Of a DNA stretch of 64,000 nt, positions 35,415 through 43,827 are shown one piece after another (positions within the stretch are counted from its first letter, which is position 1; the number at the start of each line of letters is the position of its first letter). A program made the translations under genes and the position numbers. Under the pieces are notes generated by a model. It was not told the DNA's origin. It saw nothing but the letters and a program-made list of their open reading frames with translations, and made no database searches. The DNA is from Methylobacterium terricola (GTDB lineage: Bacteria; Pseudomonadota; Alphaproteobacteria; Rhizobiales; Beijerinckiaceae), in assembly GCF_006151805.1 (NCBI RefSeq), contig NZ_VDDA01000014.1:1-64000 (forward strand). The letters run 5' to 3'.

Positions 35415-36485
35415 ATGGCGTCACTGCTTCGTTGGACCGTGCTTCGTTCGACCGTGCTTCGTTCGACCGTCCTGGCCTGCCTCGCCGGCGCGGCCGGTCC
35501 GGCTCTCGCCGCCGAGCAGATCACCTTCGTGTCGCAGGGCGGCGCCTACCAGCAGGCCCAGACCAAGGCGATCCTCGATCCGGCCGCCAAGGCGCTCGGC
35601 ATCACCATCAACCAGGACAGCGCCCCCGACGCCTGGCCGGTGATCCGCACGCAGGGCGCGACCGGCAAGCCGACCTGGGACGTGGTCGACACCCCGACCC
35701 AGGATTGCGTGCGCGGCGGCAAGGCCGGGCTGATCGAGAAGCTCGATTTCGCGAAGATCCCGAACGCCGCGGCGATCCCGGCGGAGTACAAGACCGAGTA
35801 CTCCGTCCCCTACGAGTTCTATTCGAGCGTTCTGGCCTACAACAAGAGCAAGTACGGCAAGAATCCGCCGCAGAGCTGGGCCGATTTCTGGGACGTGAAG
35901 AAATTCCCGGGCGCCCGGGCGCTGCGCAACCACCCGTTCGCGACGCTGGAGGCCGCGCTGATGGCCGACGGCGTCGCGCCCGACAAGCTCTACCCCCTCG
36001 ACGTCGACCGCGCCTTCCGCAAGCTCGAACAGATCAAGCCGCATATCGCGGTCTGGTGGACCTCCGGCGGCCAGTCGGCCCTGCTGATCCAGGGCGGCGA
36101 GGTCGACATGGAGATGATCTGGAACGGCCGCGTCTCGGCGGTGATGGAGGCCGGCGCGGATGCCGACTACACCTTCAACCAGGGTGTCCTGCAGAACACC
36201 TCGCTCTGCATCCTGAAGAACGCCCCGAATCTCGCGACCGCCGTGAGGTTCGTGAACGAGGCGATCGACCCGAAGCTCCAGGCCAACCTGCCGCTCAACA
36301 TCCCGTACGGCCCCGGCAACCCGGCCGCCTTCGACACCGGCATCATCCCGGCCTCCCTCGCCGCCAAGCTGCCGAGCGCGCCGGAGAACGCCAAGAAGCA
36401 GGCGGTGCTCTCGGCCGAGTGGTGGACTTCGGAGGCCGGCGACGCGGCGCTGAAGCGCTGGGCGGATTTCGTGCAGAAGAAGTGA
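35415..36485 (+). CDS. Spermidine/putrescine-type ABC binding protein (PotD/PotF-like)
   Basis: This 356-residue periplasmic binding protein of the SBP_bac_8 class has a signal peptide whose start is built from three 5-residue repeats (LRWTV-LRSTV-LRSTV). The mature part has ITFVSQGGAYQQAQ, YSVPYEFYSSVLAYN and WTSGGQSALLIQGGEVDMEMIWNG, all typical of polyamine or related binding proteins. Start: ATG 35415 with GGGGAAG upstream. It is followed by a long inverted repeat and then the permease genes. Confidence 0.87.
   Translation: MASLLRWTVLRSTVLRSTVLACLAGAAGPALAAEQITFVSQGGAYQQAQTKAILDPAAKALGITINQDSAPDAWPVIRTQGATGKPTWDVVDTPTQDCVRGGKAGLIEKLDFAKIPNAAAIPAEYKTEYSVPYEFYSSVLAYNKSKYGKNPPQSWADFWDVKKFPGARALRNHPFATLEAALMADGVAPDKLYPLDVDRAFRKLEQIKPHIAVWWTSGGQSALLIQGGEVDMEMIWNGRVSAVMEAGADADYTFNQGVLQNTSLCILKNAPNLATAVRFVNEAIDPKLQANLPLNIPYGPGNPAAFDTGIIPASLAAKLPSAPENAKKQAVLSAEWWTSEAGDAALKRWADFVQKK
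35427..35471 (+). repeat. Three 15-bp tandem repeats in the signal-peptide coding region
   Basis: CTTCGTTSGACCGTG-type units at 35427, 35442 and 35457 encode LRWTV, LRSTV and LRSTV. In-frame slippage would lengthen or shorten the signal-peptide n-region by five residues. Confidence 0.8.
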
Positions 36486-36504
36486 GGGGGCGCGACGCGC
36501 CCTG

Positions 36505-36676
36505 ACCCCTCCCCCCCTCTGCGGGGGAGGGTGGCGAACGCAGTGAGCCGGGAGAGGGGCAGCGCGACGCTGATCCAGGCGGCACCCGTCACCACGGTCG
36601 CGACATCTCCGGAAGCGGCGTCCCCTCTCCCGCCCCGCATTCGCGGGGCACCCTTCCCCGCAGAGGGGGGAGGGTT
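36505..36676. repeat. Long imperfect inverted repeat between binding-protein and permease genes
   Basis: The left arm (36505-36559) contains CCCCTCCCCCCCTCTGCG, then GGGAGGGTG and GGGAGAGGGG. The right arm (36621-36676) carries the reverse complements in the same order, separated by ~60 bp. Transcribed, it gives a very stable hairpin. Such elements between a binding-protein gene and its permease genes often raise the relative level of the binding protein by protecting the upstream mRNA or by partial termination. It looks like a dispersed intergenic element. Confidence 0.6.
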
Positions 36677-36719
36677 CGCGGCGGCACGGTCCTGAACTGT
36701 CCGTCACCCAGCCGAGTCC

Positions 36720-37610
36720 ATGCCCTCCGGACACACCGCCATGACCCACCCCAGCCCCGCCCTGCGGCGGCACGAGCGGCGCGAGCGGCTCCTCGTCCTC
36801 GCCCTGCTGAGCCCCGCCCTCGCGGTCGTCGCGGCCCTGCTCGTGGTGCCGCTCGCCTGGCTCGCCGTGCAGTCGGTCACCACCGACGGGGCCTTCACCC
36901 TCGAGCACTATCGCCGGTTCCTCACCGAGGACATCTACTGGCGCAGCTTCCTGCTCACCTTCCGGATCGCGTTCACCGTCACGGTGCTGGCGTTGCTCCT
37001 CGGCTATCCCGTCGCCTACGCCGCCGCGACCCTGCCGCGGCGCTGGAGCGTCGTGGTGCTCGGCCTGGTGATCCTGCCGTTCTGGACCAGCGTGCTGGTG
37101 CGCGCCTATGCCTGGATGGTGCTGCTGCAGCGCCGCGGCCTGGTGAACGGGATGCTCCAGGGGCTCGGCCTCACCGACCAGCCGATCGCGCTGATCAACA
37201 ACGAGTTCGGCACGGTGCTGGCCACCCTGCACATCCTCCTGCCCTTCATGGTGCTGCCGCTCGCCGCCACGATGCAGCGCATCCCCCGCGACCTGATGCT
37301 CGCCGGCGCCAGCCTCGGCGGCGGCCCCTTCCACGTCTTCCTGCGGGTGTTCCTGCCGCTCTCGATGCCGGGCGTCGTCGCCGGCACGGTGCTGGTCTTC
37401 GTGCTGGCGCTCGGCTTCTACATCACGCCGGAGCTGCTCGGCGGCGGGCGCACCTTCATGGTGTCGATGCTGGTGAGCCGCAACGTCGAGATCTACAACC
37501 AGTGGGGCGCGGCGAGCGCCATCGGGGTCGTGCTGCTGGTCTGCGTCGCCGCCCTGTTCTGGCTCGCCTCCCGGGTGGTCCCCCTCGAGCGCATCATGGG
37601 AGCGCGCTGA
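36720..37610 (+). CDS. Spermidine/putrescine-type ABC permease 1 (PotB/PotH-like)
   Basis: This 296-residue BPD_transp_1 permease has six predicted membrane helices after a basic N-terminus. The EAA loop (MLAGASLGGGPFHVFLRVFLPLSMPG) lies near residues 195-225. The N-terminal stretch LLVVPLAWLAVQSVTTDGAFTLEHY is usual for PotB-like subunits. Start: ATG 36720 with ATG 36741 as an in-frame alternative. The stop overlaps the next ATG by one base. Confidence 0.88.
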   Translation: MPSGHTAMTHPSPALRRHERRERLLVLALLSPALAVVAALLVVPLAWLAVQSVTTDGAFTLEHYRRFLTEDIYWRSFLLTFRIAFTVTVLALLLGYPVAYAAATLPRRWSVVVLGLVILPFWTSVLVRAYAWMVLLQRRGLVNGMLQGLGLTDQPIALINNEFGTVLATLHILLPFMVLPLAATMQRIPRDLMLAGASLGGGPFHVFLRVFLPLSMPGVVAGTVLVFVLALGFYITPELLGGGRTFMVSMLVSRNVEIYNQWGAASAIGVVLLVCVAALFWLASRVVPLERIMGAR

Positions 37611-38404
37611 TGCCGGCCTCGCTCCCCGCCCGCCTCGCGCTCGGCCTCGTCGTCGGCCTGGTGCTGCTGTTCCTGGTGCTGCCGATCCTGATCGTGGTGC
37701 CGATGTCGTTCTCGAACGCGCGGTTCCTCACCTTCCCGCCACCGGGCTATTCCGTCCGCTGGTACGAGGCGTTCTTCGGCAACCCGGCCTGGATGCAGGC
37801 GGCGCGGGTCAGCCTCGGCGTCGCCCTCGCCACCGCGCTCGGCGCGACCCTGATCGGGACGGCGGCGGCCTACGCGCTCAGCATGAGCGGCGGGCGCCTC
37901 GCCCGCAGCCTGACCGTGATCCTGCTCCTGCCGCTGGTCGTGCCGATCGTGATCACGGCGATCGGGGTGTTCTTCGTCTTCGCGAAGACCGGGCTGCTCG
38001 CCACCCTGCCGGGGCTGGTGCTCGCCAACGTGATGCTGGCCACCCCCTACGTCGTCACCGCGGTGCTGGCGGGCCTGCGCGGCTTCGATCCGGCGCAGGA
38101 GATGGTGGCGCGCAGCCTCGGCATGAACCGCCTGCGCGCCTTCCTCGCCGTCACCTTGCCGCAGATCCGCCCGAGCGTGGTCTCGGGCGCTCTGTTCGCC
38201 TTCATCTCGGCCCTCGACGAGACGGTGGTGGCGATCTTCATCGCCGGCGGCCAGAACCAGACCCTGACGAAGCGGATGTTCACGGCGCTCCGCGACGAGA
38301 TCGATCCGACCATCGCGGCGATCTCCTCGCTCCTCACCGCCGCCTCGCTGATCGTGGTGGTGCTGGCGAGCCTGAGCGCCCGCAAGGCCCGCACCGGCGC
38401 ATGA
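37610..38404 (+). CDS. Spermidine/putrescine-type ABC permease 2 (PotC/PotI-like)
   Basis: This 264-residue BPD_transp_1 permease has six membrane helices. FSNARFLTFPPPGYSVRWYEAFF near the start and the EAA loop MVARSLGMNRLRAFLAVTLPQIRP are typical of PotC/PotI. It completes the importer with the genes at 32190, 35415 and 36720. The stop overlaps the start of the GMC oxidoreductase (ATGA), so the enzyme belongs to the operon. Confidence 0.88.
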   Translation: MPASLPARLALGLVVGLVLLFLVLPILIVVPMSFSNARFLTFPPPGYSVRWYEAFFGNPAWMQAARVSLGVALATALGATLIGTAAAYALSMSGGRLARSLTVILLLPLVVPIVITAIGVFFVFAKTGLLATLPGLVLANVMLATPYVVTAVLAGLRGFDPAQEMVARSLGMNRLRAFLAVTLPQIRPSVVSGALFAFISALDETVVAIFIAGGQNQTLTKRMFTALRDEIDPTIAAISSLLTAASLIVVVLASLSARKARTGA

Positions 38405-40122
38405 CCGCGATCCTGATCCTCGGCGGCGGCTCGGCCGGCTGCGTCCTCGCCGCGCGTCTCTCCGAGGAGCCGTCGTTCCGCGTCACGCTGGTGGAGGCGG
38501 GCGACGACCTGACCGAAGCGGGGATGCCTCCGGAGATCCGCAGCCGCTACCCGGGCCGGGCCTATCTCGACCCGCGCAACATCTGGCCGGCGCTGACCGC
38601 CCGGATGGGCGCACCTGCCGGCAACCGCACGGAATCACCGCCGCCGCGGGCTTACGAGCAGGCACGGCGCCTCGGCGGCGGCTCGGCGATCAACGCCATG
38701 ATGGCCAATCGCGGCGCGCCGGGCGACTACGACGAGTGGGGCGCGCTCGGCGCGGAAGGCTGGTCGTGGGAGGCGTGCCTGCCCTATTTCCGCAAGCTCG
38801 AATCCGACCGCGATTGCGGCGGGGAGTTGCACGGCCGGGACGGCCCCCTGCCGATCCGCCGCGCCACCCCGGACCAGCTCTCCCCCTTCGTCGCCGCCAC
38901 GATGCGGGCGCTCGCGGCGCAAGGGCACCCGGCCGGCGCCGACCAGAACGGGCCCTGGCGCGACGGGGTCTATATCGGCACCACCGCGATCTCGGATGCC
39001 GGCGAGCGGGTGCCGGTCTCGGTGGCCTACCTGACGCCCGCGGTGCGGGCGCGCGAGAACCTGACCGTGCGCACCGGCTTCCTCGCCGAGCGCATCCTGT
39101 TCGAGGGCCGGCGCGCGGTCGGCGCGATGGTGGCGCCGCTCGCCGGCGGAAACCCTGAGACGATTCCCGCCGACCACGTCGTGGTGGCGGCGGGCGCGAT
39201 CCACAGCCCGGCCCTCCTCATGCGCAGCGGCGTCGGACCGGGGGCGATGCTGCGCCGGCACGGCCTGCCGGTGATCGCCGACCGGCCGGGCATCGGCCGC
39301 AACCTGATGGAGCATCCCTCGATCGCGGTCTCGGCCTACCTGACCCGGGCCGGCCGGGTCCGCGACCGGGGCGAGCACCACGAGCAGGCGATCCTGCGCT
39401 ATTCCTCAGGCCTGCCCGGCACGCCGCACGGAGACATGCACGGCGCGATCCTGTCGCGGACGGGCTGGCACAGCTTAGGCTGCCGGATCGGCGGGATCTT
39501 CTTCTGGGTCAACAAGTCGTATTCGCGCGGCGAGGTGGTCCTGGCCTCGCCCGACCCGCGGACCGAGCCGGTGGTCGATTTCCGCATGCTGTCCGATCCC
39601 CGCGACCGCACCCGGCTGGCGGACGCAGTCCGCCGGGGCGCCCGGGCCCTGTGCGATCCGTCGCTCGCGGCTCTTCGCGGCCCGGTCTTCCCGGCGAGCT
39701 ATTCGCCCCGCGTCGCCCGGGCGGCGGCGCCGAGGCCCTGGCCGGCGGCGCAGCGCGGGATCCTGTCGGGGCTCCTCGACTGCGCCGGCCCGGCCCGGGC
39801 GGCGCTGATCCACGGCCTCGTGACCCAGGGCGTCACCCTTGGCCAGCTGCTCGCCGACGAGCGGGCGCTCGACGCCTTCGTGGCCGCCGAGGTCGGCGGT
39901 ACCTGGCACCCGTCCGGCACCTGCCGCATGGGGGCGGCCGACGACCCGATGAGCGTCTGCGACGGGTTCGCCCGGGTGCGCGGCGTCGAATCGTTGCGCG
40001 TCTGCGACGCCTCCCTGATGCCGACGATCCCGCGGGCCAACACCAACATCCCGACCGTGATGATGGCCGAGCGCGTCGCCGACCTGATCCGGCGGGACGG
40101 GGATGCGCCGTCAGGCGAGTAG
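38401..40122 (+). CDS. GMC-family oxidoreductase (choline/alcohol dehydrogenase-like)
   Basis: This 573-residue FAD enzyme of the glucose-methanol-choline family has the N-terminal GGGSAGCVLAARLSE. GMC signature 1 is RRLGGGSAINAMMANRG, and the C-terminal catalytic segment is GTWHPSGTCRMG with the active His. It is translationally coupled to the permease gene by ATGA, which ties it to the imported amine or amino-alcohol. Choline-like substrates are one option, but residues that fix specificity cannot be read by eye. It ends 10 bp from the convergent beta-helix gene. Confidence 0.85.
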   Translation: MTAILILGGGSAGCVLAARLSEEPSFRVTLVEAGDDLTEAGMPPEIRSRYPGRAYLDPRNIWPALTARMGAPAGNRTESPPPRAYEQARRLGGGSAINAMMANRGAPGDYDEWGALGAEGWSWEACLPYFRKLESDRDCGGELHGRDGPLPIRRATPDQLSPFVAATMRALAAQGHPAGADQNGPWRDGVYIGTTAISDAGERVPVSVAYLTPAVRARENLTVRTGFLAERILFEGRRAVGAMVAPLAGGNPETIPADHVVVAAGAIHSPALLMRSGVGPGAMLRRHGLPVIADRPGIGRNLMEHPSIAVSAYLTRAGRVRDRGEHHEQAILRYSSGLPGTPHGDMHGAILSRTGWHSLGCRIGGIFFWVNKSYSRGEVVLASPDPRTEPVVDFRMLSDPRDRTRLADAVRRGARALCDPSLAALRGPVFPASYSPRVARAAAPRPWPAAQRGILSGLLDCAGPARAALIHGLVTQGVTLGQLLADERALDAFVAAEVGGTWHPSGTCRMGAADDPMSVCDGFARVRGVESLRVCDASLMPTIPRANTNIPTVMMAERVADLIRRDGDAPSGE

Positions 40123-40132
40123 CCTCCGCCCC

Positions 40133-41113
40133 TCACTCCACCGTGTTCGGCGCCACCACGTTGCCGGTGCCGTTGTCGCGGTTGTCGACGCTGCTGCCGA
40201 AGGGATAGCCGGCATCCTCGCCGCAGGTCAGGCGCCAGCCGTTGCGGGAATTGACCACGATCGGTGCGGCCTGGAAGAACCCGCTGGTGCGGAAGACGTT
40301 GCCGGTGACGACGTTGTCCGAGGGGGTCTGGTGGCGCACCGTGCCGCCCTCGCCGCAATTGCGGTAGAGGCGCACGCCGCCCTGGCCGCGCAGGGTGAAG
40401 CGGTTGCCGGTGATGCGGTTGCGGGCCGAGCCGTCGACCGCGACCAGCTCGCGGCCGGTCTCGGTCTCGATGTCGTTGTCCTCGATGCGGTTCTCGGCGC
40501 TCTCGGCGTCGAGGTAGAAAGCCGTCGAGACCGAGCGGCCGGCGAGCCGCGAGCCCCGCAGGGTGACCCGGGTGACGCCGGGCCCGAGATAGAGCGGGAT
40601 CGGCCCGGCCGCCGTGATCGTGGTGCCGGTGATGGTCACGTCGGTCGGCGCGGCGGCTTGCGCCCGCTCGGTATGGCCGAGGCTGTGCGACGACTCGCGC
40701 ACCAGCGGCCCCTGGCCGTTCTCGCCCAGGCCCCAGATCCGGATGTGGCCGAACACCGTGCAGTCGCGGATGCGGATGCCGGACGGGCGATCCCATGGGC
40801 CACCCGGCCGGGCGGGGGGACGGGAGCGGATCGCGATCGTGTAGGCGCCGAGATGCGCCGGCTCGCCCGGCACGCCGAGGGTGGCCCCGGCGCAGTCGAG
40901 GGTGAGGTTGGACGCCGCCGACCCCTCGATCACCAGGCGCTTGAGCACCCGGTCGCCCGGCGCGAGGCGCAAGGAACAGGTGAGCGGGATCTCCGCCTCG
41001 CCCGCTTCCGGCGGCGCGAGCAGGCGGGCGCGGACGGCCGCGTCGCAGGGCGCGGCTGCCAACCGCCGCACCAGGGCGGGCGGCTCAGGCGGCATCATGA
41101 GCGCGATCGGCAT
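40133..41113 (-). CDS. Right-handed parallel beta-helix repeat protein
   Basis: This 326-residue protein shows repeated short strands with Asn/Gly turns (DVTITGTTITAAG, NRIEDNDIETETG, NRITGNRFTLRG, DNVVTGNVFRTSG) typical of pectate-lyase-like parallel beta-helices. No catalytic residues can be assigned. No clear signal peptide is seen after ATG 41113, and the ribosome site is poor, so the true start is uncertain. A strong stem-loop lies just upstream at 41128-41164. The function is unknown; related proteins are extracellular or periplasmic carbohydrate-active or structural proteins. Confidence 0.65.
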   Translation of the reverse strand: MPIALMMPPEPPALVRRLAAAPCDAAVRARLLAPPEAGEAEIPLTCSLRLAPGDRVLKRLVIEGSAASNLTLDCAGATLGVPGEPAHLGAYTIAIRSRPPARPGGPWDRPSGIRIRDCTVFGHIRIWGLGENGQGPLVRESSHSLGHTERAQAAAPTDVTITGTTITAAGPIPLYLGPGVTRVTLRGSRLAGRSVSTAFYLDAESAENRIEDNDIETETGRELVAVDGSARNRITGNRFTLRGQGGVRLYRNCGEGGTVRHQTPSDNVVTGNVFRTSGFFQAAPIVVNSRNGWRLTCGEDAGYPFGSSVDNRDNGTGNVVAPNTVE

Positions 41114-41127
41114 TACGCCGCACGCGC

Positions 41128-41164
41128 GAAGACGGACGGAGCGCGGAGGGCTCCGTCCGTCTTC
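41128..41164. terminator. Perfect 15-bp stem-loop
   Basis: GAAGACGGACGGAGC and its exact complement flank a 7-nt loop. It lies between two minus-strand genes, 50 bp after the stop of the 67-residue gene at 41214, which it probably terminates. No T-tract follows on either strand, so the mechanism is not certain. Confidence 0.5.
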
Positions 41165-41213
41165 GACATCACGAGGGGTGGGATCGCCGGAAGCATGGCC
41201 CGGCGACGAGCAC

Positions 41214-41417
41214 CTACCAGCGTCCGGTGCCCGCGGAGTGCATGCTGCGCTCGACGGCGGCGAGCGCGCTGGCCTCGGCCTTGGCCTCCGTCGGATGCGG
41301 GCGGTCGGACCGCTCGATCAGCTTGCCGTTCCGGCGGATCGCCCACTGGAACTGCCCGGCCGGCTTGGTGATCGGGGAAATTTCGATGGTGTAGGGAGTG
41401 GAAGTGTTGTCTGCCAT
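41214..41417 (-). CDS. Small conserved-looking protein, 67 residues
   Basis: The product starts MADNTSTPYTIEISPI and includes GQFQWAIRRNGKLIERSDR, followed by a charged helix (HPTEAKAEASALAAVERSM). Codon use is coding-like, the protein ends well before the stem-loop at 41164, and the layout resembles small soluble DUF proteins common in Rhizobiales. I cannot name the family. In-frame ATGs at 41425 and further upstream are alternative starts. It is divergent from the cyclase gene. Confidence 0.55.
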   Translation of the reverse strand: MADNTSTPYTIEISPITKPAGQFQWAIRRNGKLIERSDRPHPTEAKAEASALAAVERSMHSAGTGRW

Positions 41418-41510
41418 GACGCCCATATAGGCGCGGAACGGATTCATTTCCACCCGGGGGAGCCGCATGGTGTCGCGGCCGCGCCGAGCCCTGCCGACAG
41501 GAGGCCTGGA

Positions 41511-42638
41511 ATCGCGATCGACCTCTCCCCGCGGCGGCTGGCCGCTCCGGGCGGCGCCCGTCCCGGCGAGCCGGGCCCTCGTCGCGCGGCGGCCCCGTTC
41601 CGCGCCCGCTTCTGGCTGGTGGCGCCGACCATCGGCGCCCTGGCGGGCCTGCTCTACGGCGCCGTCCTCGGCGTCGAACCCACCGTCTCGGTGATCCGGG
41701 GCGTGTTCATCGGCGCACCGCTGATGCTCTACGAGCGCGGCCTGCTCCTTCCGCGCTGGCGCACCCTGACGCGCCGGGCCGCGACGCCGGTCTTCGCGGT
41801 CGCGACGCTGGCGACCTACGTGGCGATGATCGTCCTGGGCAATGCGGTCGCCGGCACGATCCTGCATCGCGGCTTCGGCTTCATGCCGGATGCCCGCACC
41901 GCCATGACGATGTCGGAGGCCGGCTTCGCCTACGCGCTCGGGATCTCGGCGCTCGCGACCTTCGTGTTCCGGGTCCGCGACCTGATGGGCCCGCGGGTGT
42001 TCACGAGCCTGCTGGTCGGCCGCTATCACCGCCCGATCACCGAGGAGCGGATCTTCCTCTTCCTCGACGTGGCGGGCTCGACGCGCTTCGCCGAGGAGCA
42101 CGGCGACCTCGCCGCCCAGAGCTGGCTCGGGGCGATCTTCGCCGCCCTCGCCCTGCCGGTGCGCCGGGCCCGCGGCTCGATCGACGACTATGTCGGCGAC
42201 ATGGCCCTGGTGAGCTGGTCGATGGAGCGGGGCACCCGGGACGCGGCCTGCCTGGCTTGCGTATTCGACGTCATCCGCACCATCGAGGCGGAGCCGGACT
42301 ACTGGATCACCCGGTTCGGCGCCGTCCCGCGCCTGCGCGCCGCTTTGCATTGCGGCCCGGTGGTGACCGCCGAGATCGGCCTCGAGCGGCGCAAGATCGC
42401 GTATTTCGGCGATGCCTTGAACACGACGAGCCGGCTCGAGGGGCTGGCCAAGGAACTCGACGTCGCGGTCATCGTCTCGGGCGACCTCCTCGAGCGCCTC
42501 GGGCCGCTGCCCGACGACCTCCGCGTGGCGGATCTCGGCGAACGGGCCTTGCGCGGCCGCAAGGAGCCGCTGCGCATCGCGGCGATCCACCGCCGCCCTG
42601 CCGAGACGCAGCCCTCTTCCAAAAGGACAATCCCGTGA
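41511..42638 (+). CDS. Class III adenylate/guanylate cyclase with membrane N-terminus; start codon unusual
   Basis: The protein (~375 residues) has an N-terminal membrane region of about four hydrophobic segments (FWLVAPTIGALAGLLYGAVLG through FAYALGISALATFVF). A C-terminal class III cyclase domain follows: IFLFLDVAGSTRFAEEHG with metal-binding Asp, DDYVGDMALVSW, and RAALHCGPVVTAEIGLERRKIAYFGDALNTTSRLE. It would make cAMP or cGMP. No in-frame ATG, GTG or TTG follows the excellent AGGAGG (41499-41504) at normal spacing; the codon there is ATC (41511). A GTG near 41618 is the first usual codon and would clip the first helix. The end overlaps the next gene by GTGA. Confidence 0.78.
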   Translation: MAIDLSPRRLAAPGGARPGEPGPRRAAAPFRARFWLVAPTIGALAGLLYGAVLGVEPTVSVIRGVFIGAPLMLYERGLLLPRWRTLTRRAATPVFAVATLATYVAMIVLGNAVAGTILHRGFGFMPDARTAMTMSEAGFAYALGISALATFVFRVRDLMGPRVFTSLLVGRYHRPITEERIFLFLDVAGSTRFAEEHGDLAAQSWLGAIFAALALPVRRARGSIDDYVGDMALVSWSMERGTRDAACLACVFDVIRTIEAEPDYWITRFGAVPRLRAALHCGPVVTAEIGLERRKIAYFGDALNTTSRLEGLAKELDVAVIVSGDLLERLGPLPDDLRVADLGERALRGRKEPLRIAAIHRRPAETQPSSKRTIP

Positions 42639-43819
42639 GCCTCGACATCGCCCAGCTCCGGTCCGAGACCCCGGGGGTCGCGCACCGCGTCCACCTCAAC
42701 AATGCCGGCGCCGGCCTGATGCCGCGCCCGGTGCTCGACGCGATGCTCGGCCACCTGACCCGGGAGGCCGAGATCGGCGGGTACGAGGCCGCCGGCGAGG
42801 CGGCGGCCGTCCTCGACGGCGTCTACGACAGCGTGGCACGCCTCCTCGGCGCCGGGCGTGACGAGATCGCCCTGACCGAGAACGCCACGGTCGCCTGGCA
42901 GCTGGCCTTCTACGCCCTGTCCTTCCGCCCGGGCGACCGGATCCTCACGACGCGGGCCGAATACGCGGCCAACTACGTCGCCTTCCTGCAGGTGGCGCGG
43001 CGCACCGGCGCGGTCGTCGAGGTGATCCCCGACGACGCCGAAGGGGTGCTCGACCCGGAAGCCCTGGCGCGGATGATCGACGGGCGGGTGAAGCTCGTCG
43101 CGATCACCTGGGTCCCGACCAATGGCGGCCTGCGCAATCCCGCCGCGGCGGTCGGGCGGATCACGCGGGCGCACGGCGTCACCTACCTGCTCGACGCCTG
43201 CCAGGCGGTCGGCCAGATGCCGACCCGGGTCGACGAGATCGGCTGCGACATCCTCTCGGCCACCGGCCGCAAGTTCCTGCGCGGCCCCCGCGGCACCGGC
43301 TTCCTCTACATCCGGCGCGATCTCCTGCGGCGGCTGGAGCCGCCGATGATCGACCATTTCGCCGCGTCCTGGGTCGCGCCCGACCGCTACGAGATGCGGC
43401 CGGATGCCCGTCGCTTCGAGACCTGGGAGAACAACTACGCCGCCCGCCTCGGCCTCGGGCGCGCGGTCGATTACGCGCTCGGCCTCGGCCTCGAGGCGAT
43501 CGAGGCGCGCTGCCGCGCCCTCTCGGGGCGCCTGCGCGACGGCCTCCGGGACCTCCCCGGCGTCACGATCCACGACCTCGGCCCCGATCCCGCGGCCATC
43601 GTGACGCTCTCGGTCGGCGACCGCGATCCGGACAGGCTGAAGGCGGCCCTCACCCGGTCGGGCTTCAACGTCAGCGTCTCGCAGCCGTCAAGCACCCTGC
43701 TCGACGCGCGGGCGCGGCAGCTGCCGGCCCTGCTGCGGGCCTCGCCCCACTGCTACAACACCGAGGACGAGATCGACCGGTTCGTCGCCGCGTTCGCCGT
43801 CCTGTCGCGCCGGGACTGA
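42635..43819 (+). CDS. Class V aminotransferase-fold PLP enzyme (cysteine desulfurase/epimerase-like)
   Basis: This 394-residue protein has the class V pattern. VHLNNAGAGLMPRPVLDAM is at the N-terminus, and LLDACQAVGQMPTRVDEIGCDILSATGRK contains the PLP Asp, Gln and Lys213. RGPRGTGFLYIRRD follows. The closest general class is isopenicillin-N-epimerase/EgtE-like PLP enzymes. It starts with GTG 42635, overlapping the cyclase stop, with AAAAGGA upstream. No ergothioneine biosynthesis genes are adjacent, so substrate and reaction stay open. Confidence 0.8.
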   Translation: MSLDIAQLRSETPGVAHRVHLNNAGAGLMPRPVLDAMLGHLTREAEIGGYEAAGEAAAVLDGVYDSVARLLGAGRDEIALTENATVAWQLAFYALSFRPGDRILTTRAEYAANYVAFLQVARRTGAVVEVIPDDAEGVLDPEALARMIDGRVKLVAITWVPTNGGLRNPAAAVGRITRAHGVTYLLDACQAVGQMPTRVDEIGCDILSATGRKFLRGPRGTGFLYIRRDLLRRLEPPMIDHFAASWVAPDRYEMRPDARRFETWENNYAARLGLGRAVDYALGLGLEAIEARCRALSGRLRDGLRDLPGVTIHDLGPDPAAIVTLSVGDRDPDRLKAALTRSGFNVSVSQPSSTLLDARARQLPALLRASPHCYNTEDEIDRFVAAFAVLSRRD

Positions 43820-43827
43820 ACCCGCGA

